A DNA stretch of 64,000 bases from Phragmites australis (lineage: Eukaryota > Streptophyta > Magnoliopsida > Poales > Poaceae). How positions within the stretch are numbered: the first letter of the stretch is position 1; every line of letters starts with the position of its first letter. Location: NCBI RefSeq assembly GCF_958298935.1, contig NC_084936.1:689501-753500 (forward strand). The letters are read 5' to 3'. The position numbers were made by a program, and so were the translations under genes. Under the pieces are notes generated by a model. It ran no database searches. It was not told the origin of the DNA and saw only the letters and a list, made by a program, of their open reading frames with translations. Positions 50,571 through 63,031 of the stretch are shown piece by piece.

Positions 50571-53500
50571 TGCGAGAAGAAATCACCAAGCAAAACAGCA
50601 CCCCGTGGAGTGGAAAGAGGAAAAGGTGGAATTTTTATAGGCTCTCACTCTCAGGAACAAATCGGGAAAGATGAGCAAGAGCCGACCTGGAAGATACGAG
50701 GAAATCGAGACAGGAAACGAGTATGGAAAGCTGTGAGCTGTCGCGAGATTTAAGTAAGAACGGAGATGTGATTGTGCTGCCCAGAAACCAAGGAAAATGA
50801 GGATTTTTAAGCACGAACTCGATTTCTGCTTTGAACACTACGGGATTCAGGAACAAGCTCACCGCTAGAAGTGGACTCGCACAAGGAGAAATCAACACGA
50901 CTCAAACACAAAATCCTGAAGAAAAAAGAATCAACTTTTGTAAGGAACAAACTTTCTGCGCGAGAAATGGAAACTCTGAACAAATCAAGAAACTCTGAGC
51001 GGCGAGATTGGGCTCTGGCGACGACCCATGCCTAGACCAGAGATTTCTCCCAAGAACCGAAGCTCACAACCTCCTACTCGAAGCAGGGAGAGCGCCCTGT
51101 CCTGGGCCGAGAGAATTTCTTCCCGTTGCAAAGCGAAGCACAGCACGGAACAGATCTGGAAGAACAGGCAGAATTTATGACTGGTCCTGACACCTAACTC
51201 ATCTCCACAAGAATCTCGCCAAGGGAATTTATTTCTCTCTGCTCCTTCTGAATGATGAAAAGAAAAGAAAAGAAAATCTTTGGGAGCCAATAATAATAAT
51301 AATCACAAGGCCAAAGCCGAAGCAGGAAGCTTTTGGGCGGTTTCTAGGGAATTGTGTCTGATCCTTATGCTAGCGTGTATTGTGTAGACTAGTTGTACAC
51401 CTCTCTGGCTCTCTCTACTCTTGTTGTCTTCTGTTCAGTAGAGAAACAAAAAGGAAAGAAATAGAGTTTCTTTTTTGTTATTTACTTCGTCTATTTTATA
51501 TGTACTCCTTCACTGATTGTCTTGTTTAGTCTGCCCTTTGACCACCACCCTGTCCTTGTCTTCTCCATCCTGTAGATAAAGATGAAAGTGGCAGCTTCTT
51601 TTCGGTCCCTGAAACAATACTTATTTTGTCTTCTTTTCCTCTGGTTTTTCTTTCATTCCTGGTCTGCCTTTTTCAGATCCAGGCCCTGCCTTTCTCATTT
51701 TTATTATAAGCAGGTATAATTCGCACAATTGTTATTAGCTGCAAAAGTCGGTAGGTGTTTGTCTGACTTTTGAGCTCCAGAATTTCCTCTAGCCTGATTT
51801 GACTGTGATTGCACCTATGATTTGCGAAAAAAATAGCGCCACCTGTTGAACGGATCAGGAAGCGCTGTTGAAGTTAATTCGTTTTGTTTGCCCTTGTCGT
51901 CCTTTGCAATTCTTTATCTCGTCGTTCCGTTCAACATCCCCATAAATTCGTTTTTTTTAGGGAATCCCCCATAAATTCGTTGAAATGGCGATGAAATAGT
52001 ATGGTGCTGCAGGATATGAAATGCAGGTGTGCGAGGACTGCAGTTACTCTACATGTGTGATTTTGTCCTGTCTTTGTACAAGCTTGAATACTAGAGATGA
52101 CTCGACTTTGATAGTCATCAGGTCCTTCTTCTTCTTCTTCTTTTAAAAAAAATCACCTGCTGTGTTCAATTTTCCTGCCTTTTTGGGGTGCGATCAGGTG
52201 TTGTCAACTCCTAAGTTTCTACTAGGTTGGAAGTAGCACATGCCATGTCAAGCCATGACTCCCTAAACATTTGCCGTGTTAATTAAGAAAAATATAAGGT
52301 GTTGATTATTAGAGGAACAAATAGAAACACAGCTACATGTGCAATAGCACGGCTTATTCTTCTTTTATCAAACAAATAGGAGGTAGCCACCCAGGTTTAA
52401 GCCCAGATAAGAATGATGCTCGATGGCACCTTCTACCAACCGAGTAAGCGCTGGATCCCCTCGGCTTGCCAGAGAGGACTCTTCGGTTTGAGCAATGGAC
52501 GTCCCAAATTTGTAGAGTGTGGCTTAATTAGTAGCTAATGAGAAAGCAACACGACATCAAGAGAAACTGGTATTATACTACTACTCCTGCTTCTTCTGCT
52601 ACCAAACATAATCGAATCATCAAAGTATAGCTAACCTAACCCATCATAAGTTGAGCGCGGATGTAACGGCACGTCTGGTAAGAAATACAAGTACTTTTTT
52701 GTGTGTTAAAAATCTCTATGCATTCTCAATAGACATAGCCATCATGTGTTGTCTTAACTATTACTGAAGCCTCAGCAGCAATTAGCAGTAGTAATAAATA
52801 ATAAATCTTCTGATGGCGATGTTGGTGATGGCAACATCTATGAACATGATCGATCCCTGTTGTCACCAAACCTCTTACGATGCTAACGGAGATTTCACTC
52901 AATTCGAGTTCGAGGCATGACATAATTTTAATGAAATACTTAGAGGATGTCCTTCCCTTGGTGTTCAATTTGTTTTATCGATCCCTTTTGTCAGCGGAGA
53001 CTTGAACTGACGACAGCAGCCGCTTCAACTACTAACAACCTGCGCACCGTTCTTTGGAGCCACCAGAAAAACACCATGGCAGAATGATGATTAGTATAGT
53101 AATTAGGTGCTCAATAGTTGGCAACCAGATTGCCATTATAGTAATTAGTATAGTAATTAGGTTTCTCGATAGTTGGCAAACAGAATATGTTGTCATTTCT
53201 TCACTGTTTGGATGAGGGAATTTCACATAAATAGAAAAGTACATTTCATGCGAGAACTCTAAATATTCTTGTTATATAGCGCGCGGGAGAAGAAATTACA
53301 GGAATCGATGGCTGTAAGATCAATATATACAGCAAACGATCATGCAATTTTTTCCTTCTTCCTGAAAAAATCACTAGCAGCATAGCAGTTGTTGCGAATC
53401 CTGGACGAACTGCAAAACAGTCTGATCAGTTGTGACCCCGACAGAAAGGGCGAACCTGACCGACAAGAAGGCAGCCATGCAGTGCATAAGATATTCTCGA

Positions 53501-54070
53501 TGGGCCTCCTGCTTTGGCGACACACGAATACACGATCCCTTGTAAAGGGATTCGCATCTCCAAGAGAAGATCAGAGCCATTCTGCAGCTGCAACGCGTTT
53601 CCACGTCGTAATCCAATCTGGTTTATTTAATTTAATTCTAACTTTCCTGATGAAAACAAATGCATGCATGATTGTTATAATATCCCCTTCAGCTTTGCTG
53701 TAGCTTCCTGCTCGTTTCTTGCTCTGAATTCTCAAGATACTAGACACATCGAGGCAGTGCTGTGTACATCTTTAACTGTCAATGCATCCAGCTCCTTTTC
53801 TCTCTTTTCTATTCTTTTCCCCCTTTTTGCTTATATTTGCCGGCATATATGTTGCTTTCGTCTGCTTATCTTTCAACTTGGATGAACTTTTATAATGATC
53901 AAATGGGCTGAGATTCACTTGACTATTTGTCTAATCAAGGCTCCTCCTTCCAGTAATCAATCATCCTGGTACCAACTGCCGTATTCTGATACTCCTGTAT
54001 TCCCTTGGAAGATGCTGATTTAGAAACTCGATCGATTCAGGTCTGCATCTCCCGGACTCACCATCTTATA
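50571..54070. other. Upstream and intergenic region of the methylesterase gene
   Basis: About 50571-51300 is moderately GC-rich and probably includes the methylesterase promoter and leader. Beyond that it is AT-rich with no recognised gene. A short near-tandem doublet (gattagtatagtaattagg ... tagttggcaa) is at 53089-53181. Confidence 0.5.
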
Positions 54071-54084
54071 ATTCTTAGCACTCT

Positions 54085-55191
54085 CAGCCGCTGCGACGCC
54101 GGAGGGGAGTCGATCGGAGTCCGTGGGGAGTCAAGCAGCTAGAAGGGGCGTCGCCGGATGGGATCCTATGCGATGGCCACAATGGGCGCAAGGCGGCGTC
54201 CAAATCTGTGCTCAGCGGCTCGAGGCGGCAAGACAAGTTGTGGTATGGTGTGGCGTGGTGGCGAACGGCGGTGAGTGGTATTGCAAAGGCATGGTGGCGG
54301 TGCCGGCCAACGGCGACGGGCTCGGTTGAGGAGTGGTGGTGCTGCAGGGCATGGTGGCTCGAAGGCGGCTGGTCTCGCATGACGGCGTCCGGTTTCGGTG
54401 AAGGGCAGCTGTGTTGGCGTGTGTTGCCATGGATCGCCGTGGCGGAGGGCCGTGAGGGCGGCAACATAGTGTCCTGTCACTTTGAGGCGTATGTGGTTCG
54501 GTTGCGTGGGGTTCGCTCCTCGTGGCTCGTGTGGTGTAGGGTGCTGAGTGAAAGTCTTGCGCGGCTTGTTGCCGGTGCCAACGACGGTGCCGTCTTAGGG
54601 CGACACTCCTCTTGTTGGAGGCGTTGTCGTAGTTCTCCTTGCCCTTGCTGCTCTGGGGGATTCTTAGGTGAAAACTCAGGTTGGTCTTCCGGACGGGCGA
54701 TGGCGACATTCCTGACGTCGTGGTCTCCTTGGAGGCGTCACCTTGGCGATCCTTCCCCGCGTCTTGGTGGCTTTCGGCTTTGTGCATGGCGTTGCTCAAT
54801 CGGCGCAGGTCTTGCCCTCATAGACCTAGTTTAGCTAGTTGGTGGGTTGTTGCTATGTTCCATCGTATCCCGACGTTACTTTTTGAGCTTAGTTTTAGCT
54901 AGGTGGTCTTGGTAATTGTGGTGAAGTCAGAGCTACTACATTGCTTTAACAACGAGCTTGGCAACGATGACATGCAGTGGGCTATATTAGTGCCTTGGTG
55001 CCTGATGCGGTGGTGTGGTTTTACGGTCTTACGGTCTGTGTTGTTTCCCAACCGACCGTTTTAGATGCCGTTGTTTAGCTTCCTTTTCTTTTCCTTAGTC
55101 CATCCGACGAGTTTTTTCTCGTTTGTGATGTTGTAAGAACCATTGCTTCTTCTTCTAATATAACCGTCCACTTTGCGGCTTTCAAAAAAAA
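54085..55191 (+). mobile_element. 1.1-kb retroposon with target-site duplication
   Basis: The insert is flanked by attcttagcactct (54071-54084) and attcttaacactct (55192-55205), a 14-bp duplication with one difference. It ends in ttcttcttctaatata, then a short GC patch and a poly(A) run, the layout of grass non-LTR retroposon 3' ends. The first 750 bp are GC-rich with Trp/Arg-rich frames that look non-coding. No reverse transcriptase is visible, so it moved in trans or is heavily truncated. Confidence 0.7.
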
Positions 55192-55339
55192 ATTCTTAAC
55201 ACTCTAAAAAATTGCAGCATTTTATTTTGTTTCCGTATAATTTATTTTACTGGGAAAAAACTGCATCATGGTTTTTCAGTATAATTTTTTTGGGGTATCA
55301 TTCCACCTCAGGATACCTAGGTTCTGTTCTCCCGTCATT

Positions 55340-55790
55340 TCAATATACCATCCTGTTAACCAGTATATTAGTACAAACCAAAGCCAGACAAGGTAACTGT
55401 TCAACACCGCTTCTATGGGGGATTTGAAAAACATTTACATTCTTAGTCTTAACATATTTACTTTGTAAGATTTCTGTCCACATGTCTCCCCCATCATTGT
55501 TCTGAAATTTAAAGCCCCATTTTTCTAGTAAAGCAAAATTAAAAGCTTCCAAGTCTTTTACCTCTAAACCACCATATTCAACTGGAGTTGTAACTGATTC
55601 CCAATTCACAATATGATATCTTTTTTTGTTGTGGAGTATTATCCCGTAAAAAACGTAGCACACTTTTTTTCAATTTTGTTTAACCACTCTTTACTAGCCT
55701 TGTAAAAACCCATCATGTATAAAGGCAAACTGCATAGGAGTATAGGACTCTTTGTCAATAAGTTCAATCATGTGAAGAGGACAACTCGAT
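55340..55790 (-). pseudogene. LINE reverse-transcriptase fragment
   Basis: On the minus strand a frame reads KRYHIVNWESV, then PVEYGGLEVKDLEAFNFALL and EKWGFKF, the standard LINE motif just after the catalytic domain. Upstream, in another frame, is YMMGFYKASKEWLNKIEKK-like sequence belonging to the same protein. Frameshifts separate them. It lies 150 bp from the preceding retroposon but in the opposite orientation. Confidence 0.85.
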
Positions 55791-58700
55791 TACAAGAATC
55801 TGGATCTGAATTGCCATTTTGCAGCTTTCCCTCTGAGCTGAAAAGCTGTTGATAAGTGATAATCACAGTGCATGTCATTGTCTGCTTTTCTCTGCAAGAA
55901 CAACTCTTCTCACCAGGACAAAAAAGCACGTAGAGACAAAGGAATTATGCTATGCATATACAGCAGGAGAGAGAGAGAGAGATGTGCGTGTTTGTGAGGA
56001 ATTTATATATTCTAACTGTACAAGAAAAGAAAAAAGGTGTTTGTTTTAAAAGAATAAATACAGGAAAAAAGGTGAAGAGATTCTTAACCACTTTGCATGC
56101 GTTTGTTTCTAGTAGTAAAATGGCATGATGATCCGCATGTTGGATCAAGCAAACTTGAAGATTACGGGATCTAGTCGTACACATTTCACATGCGCGCATG
56201 CACCCGACCTCTTTTCCACCTCCTGCATGCACCAAATCAAGCAGCCAGCCAACTAACAATTGCCCTGTTGCCCACTAATCCAACAAGTTGAGAGTAGCCA
56301 ATCGAATTGTCGATCCATTTTAAGTATATTGTTAGAAAAATATGCTTACAAAACAAGATCTATAAATGCTATGTTTGGGCGAAGTTTTAGAATATTTTGA
56401 TCAGAATTTTTGTAATTAAGATCGTGTCGCTATGAGTTACAGTCTATTACGACCAGATGAGTTTTAATGAAGATTCAGGAAACTATAATTATGTCATATG
56501 ATCATATCTGCTATGAAGAAGTAGTTCACCTCTGCTCACCCCTGTCCAATTATGATCACAAGTATGTAACAACGATCAAAGAAATAATGAATTACGATCT
56601 ATGTTTAGAAGTACATGATTACAATCCGACAATGAGTAAATCACAATCCTCAACCCAATAATTAAGATCATACTTATGTCCTTTGGTGTAAAATCATTGG
56701 GCAAAGACGTATTTATAGTGCTAGTTATGAACTGGTCATTCGTAATGAAATAATGGCAATAGAAAGTGTGAATTAACGACAAATCGCAACTCCTTGTTTG
56801 GGACATCGTAACTCACCAGTTTTAGGATCAAAATTAGGGGTGTGCGCTCTTGTGAAATTCATGATATCATGAGTTGTAACTCGAAGTGTTTGATCAAATA
56901 CAATTGTAACTCACTTAGTGGTGTGCGCTCTTGTGAAATTCATGATATTATGAGTTGTAACTCGAATTGTTTGATCAAATACTATGATTTGATGCCACTA
57001 TGAACAGCGCACTTGCTACAATACTCGCTACAGTATCCAACTGCAAAATACTGTTTATCCTCTCGCAGATTACTGTTTCCCTCTAACTTCACCAATCTGT
57101 ATTCTGGTGCGAGGGTGCTCAGGGTTTGAGTTTTTCACTAGTTGGTTGGATGGTGCGAGGGTGCTCAAGGTGACCTGTGGGCAGTGCGCATGTTGCCTAC
57201 GTGTAACCGCAGAATAACAATGTTAAAATTTGAGCAGACTATCCATTAATCCATACACTCTTGTCTTGGACGAATTGGAACATGACAGTTCATGCTGTCT
57301 TTGATGATTAAGCAACGCTAGCTAAAGTAGTAGTATACTATGCAGATCAATGGAGTAGAGACAACCCATATTTCAATGGCGTCATACATCTCTCTAAAGC
57401 AATACAATACACTCGCATTCCGTCTCTCCTGGTGCGTTCGGTCAGGAATATCCTTGCAGTCTTGCAGAGGAATGGAGTGCATAAATTTCACAACTCCGAG
57501 AAATATTGAAATTTGCCAGTATCCTTTCCTGCTATAAAAATGTATATCCGAATTCTAAACAGAGAAATTGGTTCCTAGCTAAACCCTCCAGACACAAAAG
57601 AACTACATATGGTCAGATATGGGCGCGGTCTCCAAAGTACAATCTTAGTATCTGACTCTGACCACGGATATATCTACCGCCCTAGGAACTACATATGAAG
57701 TTACCTGACATCAAATTCAAAATAGTTTGGCTACATGAATAAATGCTAAAACATATCTTATTTGTGGGTGCATGCAGTATATCCTAACAAATGGAGTAGT
57801 TACTCGGACAAAGCACCAAGATCATACGGAAAAGGAGTGTATATAGTATAGGCTTTGTTTTTTGAGATCCAGTATAGGCTTTCGATGACATGTAGGGCGA
57901 AAAGGGGAGAAAAAGAGGACAGGCTCGAGTTTGCTGTGCTTCGGCTGGAATGGAGGCCTAGCTCTCTCCTACTATTTCAGCCCAACCCATTCTGATGGAG
58001 GTCGACTCCCTTTTCTTTACTTTTGCTTTCGCTTTCTGATCACTCCTCCACTCTTCGACTCTTCCAGTTACATGAAAAAGAAGAAAAGAAAAGAAAAGTG
58101 ATCAGAAAACATCTCTTCCAGTTACATGCTAATATCTCTTTCCAGTTTACATCTAGCTGTTGCTGGTGTTCGTGGTGGTATGCAGTAGATAGAGTTTAGC
58201 GTATGGGATGCGATTTATGGTGCCCTACGGCTCCTGCCGATCAGGGTGTCGTCGAAGGAGCCGCACGCCGGCGTCGTTTTCCAGCCGTCGGTCGCCTCTT
58301 GCAGCCTTGGCCGTCCACTGACGACATGAGCAGCAGAGCAGGGTTCACTCTTCACTGCATGGCCGTCGTCAGACCGATGCCACTACGTTCTGCAGCTCCG
58401 GAAGCGCGGCGCTTGGATGAGTTCTTGAAGAAAGCATTAGTGCTAGTTGGTTAATTGTTCCAGGATTTTTTGAGGTGGTAATTACACGCTAATGCTGCAG
58501 GTTCAGGTTCTACTCCACACGGTTGAGCCCAACGACACCATGTCCGGGAAATGCTGTTCATATCAATCGTATCAGGATCTCATGGAAAAGCAAGACGATC
58601 ATGTCAAGATTGTAGGCACACGAGGACTACTCATCACTTTCCAAGCTTCACCAATCATGGTGGTGCGACAACTACAAAGAGACGAATGCAATCGCAGCTG

Positions 58701-59679
58701 GTACAATGGATTTGAAACCCCTGCAGTACTGTAGTTTTCGAGCCTCGCCAAAGAACACTGAGCCTGCAGATACTGCAATTTGCCATGCACTACTGATAGA
58801 GCGGAGGATATCATCACATGATCAAACTCCTTCCAATATTGAGCTCCATATGGATGCTATTACAAGCGAACACCGCAGTAGTGAAGGCAAACCAATCTAT
58901 TCTTTCTCCCAATGGATAATCTAAGAAGGGAACCCGCCATTCAGATAAAATGCAGACAAAAGAGCTGCTTGTGATGCAGCATGAAGGCAGTCTGATGCAT
59001 TTAATTGAACTCTCCACAACTGCGGAGCACAATGCTATCTTCATTCCTGGAAGCTAACAATCTAGAAAAAAACACTGTGAGAAATAACAAATTCACGAGC
59101 ATTCTTGCAGAAATCTTCTTCATACAAAGCTGTCTCATCCAACAACAAGCATTCTTTTGGTATAAACATATATAAGGCGTGAAAATATCCATTGTATCAG
59201 AAGTTCAGAACCACAACTTTGCAAAAGCTCGACTAAATTTTCCATGAGAGCAGAAATCTACAGAAAAGCCGCAAAGGGCAACATGAAGACATGTTTTTGA
59301 GGCATATACTGCAGCAAGGTATATCATCTGCACAAATAGTACCAAAGGAATCATAAATTACACAAGATTTGTAAACTTTAATACACCAGGATCACGTGGG
59401 CACAAAATTTATGAAAAACCCTACCAATTTCTCATGTACAAGAGGTGAAGCATATGTACATGCCCATGACATCAAGCCTCCATTTTCATTGTCTGACAGT
59501 GAACATATTGTTGTCTAGTAATTTAGCTTCCACCATAATTTTCACCGGGTCCATCTCTCCATTCGCCATCTACTTAGCTTATATTTACCTTTCTCAAAAG
59601 GAAGATATCAAACCTCACCACATCCAAAGCCTTCTCAGTTCCTCAAAAGCTATACAACTCATGCAAAGATCTCATGCCA
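55791..59679. other. Intergenic region, no gene recognised
   Basis: About 3.9 kb of mostly AT-rich DNA. It holds an 81-bp-period doublet at 56840-56986. Short GC-richer frames near 58203-58454 and 58492-58734 resemble no family I know. The part nearest 59679 should contain the 3' untranslated region of the phytolongin gene. Confidence 0.5.
56840..56986 (+). repeat. Tandem doublet, 81-bp period
   Basis: Two near-identical copies of a unit starting gtgtgcgctcttgtgaaatt, with cgaagtg/cgaattg as the main difference, separated by a short spacer. Confidence 0.9.
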
Positions 59680-60516
59680 TCACCCAGAAACACACTGGAA
59701 ACCCTTGCAGATGGCCAGCCAAGCAGCAAACAGCACCAGGCAGATGACGACATCGACAATGATGATGATCTTCACATGGCGCATCCACAAGGACCGAGAT
59801 GGCTGCTGCCGTCGCAGTCTGGATTGGCTTGAACTCCGCTCCAACGACATGCCGCCGACCTCCTCTGTTGGCATATCTATTCTCACCCCCCTAGTCCCAT
59901 GATGCTCATCATCGCCATCCCCAGCTGGCATCGCTTTATCCTTCGCCTTTCTCTTCTCCTTCCTGCTCCCACTCTTCCCCAGCAAAGGCACCTTCGACGA
60001 CGTGCAGGTGGAACTGTCATTTGATCCTCCCCTGTCTGCACTTTCCTCGAGGACGAACGCGGCACGGGGCATCTTCTCCAGCGAAGCCACCAGCCTCTGG
60101 ACTGCTGGTACCAGCGAGTCATGGAAGCCATTCCTATTCGCATTCCTGAATACATCTCGCATGCGCTCCAGGAATTGCAAGGCACCCACATTCCCGACAC
60201 TCGGGTCAATGATCGCGAAGAACGTGTGCCCGTCAGCCATCAAGTAGCCGAAGCTCCTTGACCCCGAGGTGTGGATGTAATGCCGGTGGTGCGAGGGCGC
60301 GTTCTCCAGGCAGAGCGCGGCCGTGGACTCCATCTGCGGATCGCCATCCTTGCTGTTGTAGCAGTAGATGACCTTCCTCCCCTTGGCAATGCAGCAGTAG
60401 ACTGTGTTGTCGGCCGACGAGCTCATCCGCGGGTCCTCCTCGGCGATATCCACCTCAAGGGGCTTGTTGGCGCGCGCCGACACGAGCTTGACTGACTTGG
60501 ATCGGCGAGGATTCAT
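59680..60516 (-). CDS. Phytolongin (longin-domain membrane protein lacking a SNARE motif)
   Basis: A plant-specific relative of R-SNARE VAMP7 proteins, thought to act in secretory-pathway membrane traffic. One coding exon of 278 residues. A basic stretch and an acidic linker precede the longin domain at about 35-150 (TVYCCIAKGRKVIYCYNS, GYLMADGHTFFAIID and VGALQFLERMRDVF). Where a VAMP would have its SNARE coiled coil there is a Ser-, Lys- and Arg-rich linker with no heptad pattern and no central Arg. A C-terminal anchor (HVKIIIIVDVVICLVLFAAW) is followed by about ten residues. The ATG at 60516 was chosen over an in-frame TTG one codon upstream. A leader intron is likely, because the next plausible promoter features lie several hundred bases upstream. 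Confidence 0.92.
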   Translation of the reverse strand: MNPRRSKSVKLVSARANKPLEVDIAEEDPRMSSSADNTVYCCIAKGRKVIYCYNSKDGDPQMESTAALCLENAPSHHRHYIHTSGSRSFGYLMADGHTFFAIIDPSVGNVGALQFLERMRDVFRNANRNGFHDSLVPAVQRLVASLEKMPRAAFVLEESADRGGSNDSSTCTSSKVPLLGKSGSRKEKRKAKDKAMPAGDGDDEHHGTRGVRIDMPTEEVGGMSLERSSSQSRLRRQQPSRSLWMRHVKIIIIVDVVICLVLFAAWLAICKGFQCVSG

Positions 60517-61460
60517 CAAAGTCTCCGGATCAACCCACCCGCCTTTGTTGCCGACACCAACAAGGCAACAGCAACTTGCCCCAATTCAACAGCATAGGAA
60601 TCAGGGCCCTTGTCTGTCACACAATCCAGAGCTGGCGCAACGACAAATCGCGGCTGAATCCGGCGGCAATCAAGGCCAGTTCTCTTCTCGCCGGCGACTG
60701 ACACCTCGGCGGACAACGGCGGAATCACGGATCAAGAACTGCAAATCAGCAGGCCACAGTCAGCATCCACCCAGTTCCACCCCACCCTAACCCGATACAA
60801 CATCCGCCCCCATCGCCAAACCTGAATCCGGCGTCAAGAAACAAGAAAAGGACACTCCTTTCTTCATCAATCACTCGCGGCACAGGCTGAAGAATGCGCC
60901 AAGGAAAAGAAAAGAAAAGAAAAGAAGAAACACCGGGACAATACCTGGAGAGAAGGAAAAAAATGGCGCGGAGGACGGACTGGAAAGCTGCGGCGAAGGA
61001 AGCAATCGTGCCTCGGATGGGGAGGTGGAGCAGTGGGGAGGGGGATGCGAAGCGAGGAGGAGGCGAGGGCGTGTCGTTAAGCAATTGGGGAGAGAGGGGG
61101 ATTGACGACCGGGCAACAAAACGGAGGAGAAGAAAGCAATTAAGCAAGCAAAGCCAGGAATGGATCAATGTAATGGAATAATCTAATAGGGGAAATGGAT
61201 TAAGAATGCCACGCGGTTTGAGCACACGTTTCTAAAAGCCACTTGTGCCGTGATGTTCTACTCTACTCGATCCAAATTAATTGTTTTATGCTACTTTTAA
61301 GCTTTCTACGGAACAGAACGATGATTATATTTAAGTAATGACAGTGATTACAACCTTGATCTGAAAAAGATCCTAGAAATTAACTAGATTACATAAATAT
61401 AGGTACTAATTCTCGTCTCTGTGTACGGCATGGACATCAAATGGATTTTATTGTCTCACT
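60517..61460. other. Leader and promoter region of the phytolongin gene, then spacer
   Basis: 60517-61130 is GC- and purine-rich and probably contains an untranslated first exon and intron of the minus-strand phytolongin gene. 61140-61460 is AT-rich with nothing recognised. Confidence 0.5.
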
Positions 61461-62393
61461 GCTCTTCAGGATGCCCGCGAGCTGGTGAAACGGTGTTAGT
61501 CGTGTCAGTACCACGGCCAAAATACCAACCTGCCTGTCCAGGTACTGCAAACCATACCACTCTTTTGGCCGTTCGCTGTCTAGGAGCTCGATATCGTGGG
61601 ATCGTTCTCTAAAACTTCATGTGGTTTTGAGTTCCTGTTCGTAGCAATCGACAAGTTCACTGAGTGGATTAAGGCTGAACCCGTTAGAAAGATCACCGCC
61701 ATAGCGGCGATTAAGTTCATATGGGAGCTGGTAGTGCGGTTTGGTAGTCCGAACCGTATAACCACGAACAACAGAACTCAATTCACCAGTAGTGCTTTCC
61801 AAGACTACTACAATAAAATCGGGACCAAGGTTTGCTAAGCGTCTGTGGCTCACCCCTAAAGCAATGGACAAGTCGAGAGGGCAAACAGGATGATACTGTA
61901 AGGTCTCAAAACCCGGGTGTTCGACCGGCTTATGAGCTATTTGAGACGTTGGGTAGACGAGCTCCCCGCAGTACTCCGGTTGCTACGAACAACCCCTAGC
62001 CGGGCCACAGCCGAAACCCCTTTCTTCTTGGTCTTTGGCGTGAAAGCCATGCTCCCCTCTAAAATCGCCCTCCAGTCAACCCAAGTCAGCAACTACTCGG
62101 ACGTCGACCAGGTGGCACGACGAGAGGACGACATAAACCTGATCGAAGAGTTCCACGACCGAGCTCTAATTCGAACTGCCCGATATCAGCAGAGCCTCAG
62201 ACGCTACCACGACCGGAAGGTGCGACAACGAACACTGGCCGTAGGCGACCTCGTCCTCAAGCAAATTCAGAATAAGGCCGGTCAGAGTAAACTCTCCCCC
62301 AAATGGAAGGGACTCTACAAAGTGGTCGATATCACCCAACTTGGAGCGGTCAGGTTAGCCATGGAGAACGGCCTTGAACTACACAACTCCTGA
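61461..62393 (+). pseudogene. Ty3/gypsy integrase remnant
   Basis: From 61461 the zinc-binding end of an integrase (DARELVKRC, then a stop, SCQYHG) runs into the catalytic core. The core frame 61596-61838 includes FEFLFVAIDKFTEWIKAEPV and RFGSPNRITTNN. After a stop and frame change, the C-terminal part continues at 61917-62393 (WVDELPAVLRLLRTTP and VGDLVLKQIQNK). At least one stop and two frame breaks inactivate it. Gag, protease and reverse transcriptase are not present upstream, so the element is 5'-deleted here. Confidence 0.9.
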
Positions 62394-63031
62394 AATATCA
62401 CCCTGTTGCGTAGGTTATGGGTATATGGTCGCTCGAAAACGGGCTTGTTTCTCTATTTTGTAGGACCTTCTAGATGAGCGTGGAATATGACCTGTAAGTT
62501 CTCAAAATAAAAATGAATAAGACTCCCTATTTTGCAGGACCTCCCTATTCGTAATAGGGCCCTTGTAGATTGGCCCCCCAACAGCGATACGCGACCGTGC
62601 TTAAAACGACCACTACCGAACCTAGCGACCAGGGGTGCCACAAAACAAGGCGGCCTGAAACGCGGTGATAGGACCACCAGCCCTTGCTCAGGCTGAGCAC
62701 TGGTCGCCACCCACAACCTGTCAGGCTACGACCCACTCTACATGCACAGAACTTGACTGACGAGTGAGATGAGGCAAGCAGGGGCAACTCATCACTTCAA
62801 ACACAGGAGGGAAGCCTCCAAACAATGGCCTGAGCCAATCAGCCCAAGAAGCCGCGGGACTCCCTTAGGATCCTTCGGCCATCGGCAAGGGCCTAGGAGG
62901 GGGCCAGAACAAAGATGAACACCGTATGACCCCAATAACTTTCATTCATGAGGAGGATAGGTTACAAGCCGACTAGTTACACCCGATCGGGCTAACTATC
63001 CCAATACTTACCTACCCTATCCTCTCTAACT

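Noticed and set aside
54208..54834. A 208-codon plus-strand frame and a 195-codon minus-strand frame in the 54-kb retroposon
   Set aside because: Trp/Arg-rich and Pro/Thr/His-rich composition with no motif, lying inside a repeat with target duplications. Best explained by GC-rich non-coding sequence.
58203..58734. Two adjacent frames of about 80 codons on the plus strand
   Set aside because: No recognisable domain, no convincing splice link between them, and ordinary composition. Left as unassigned intergenic DNA.
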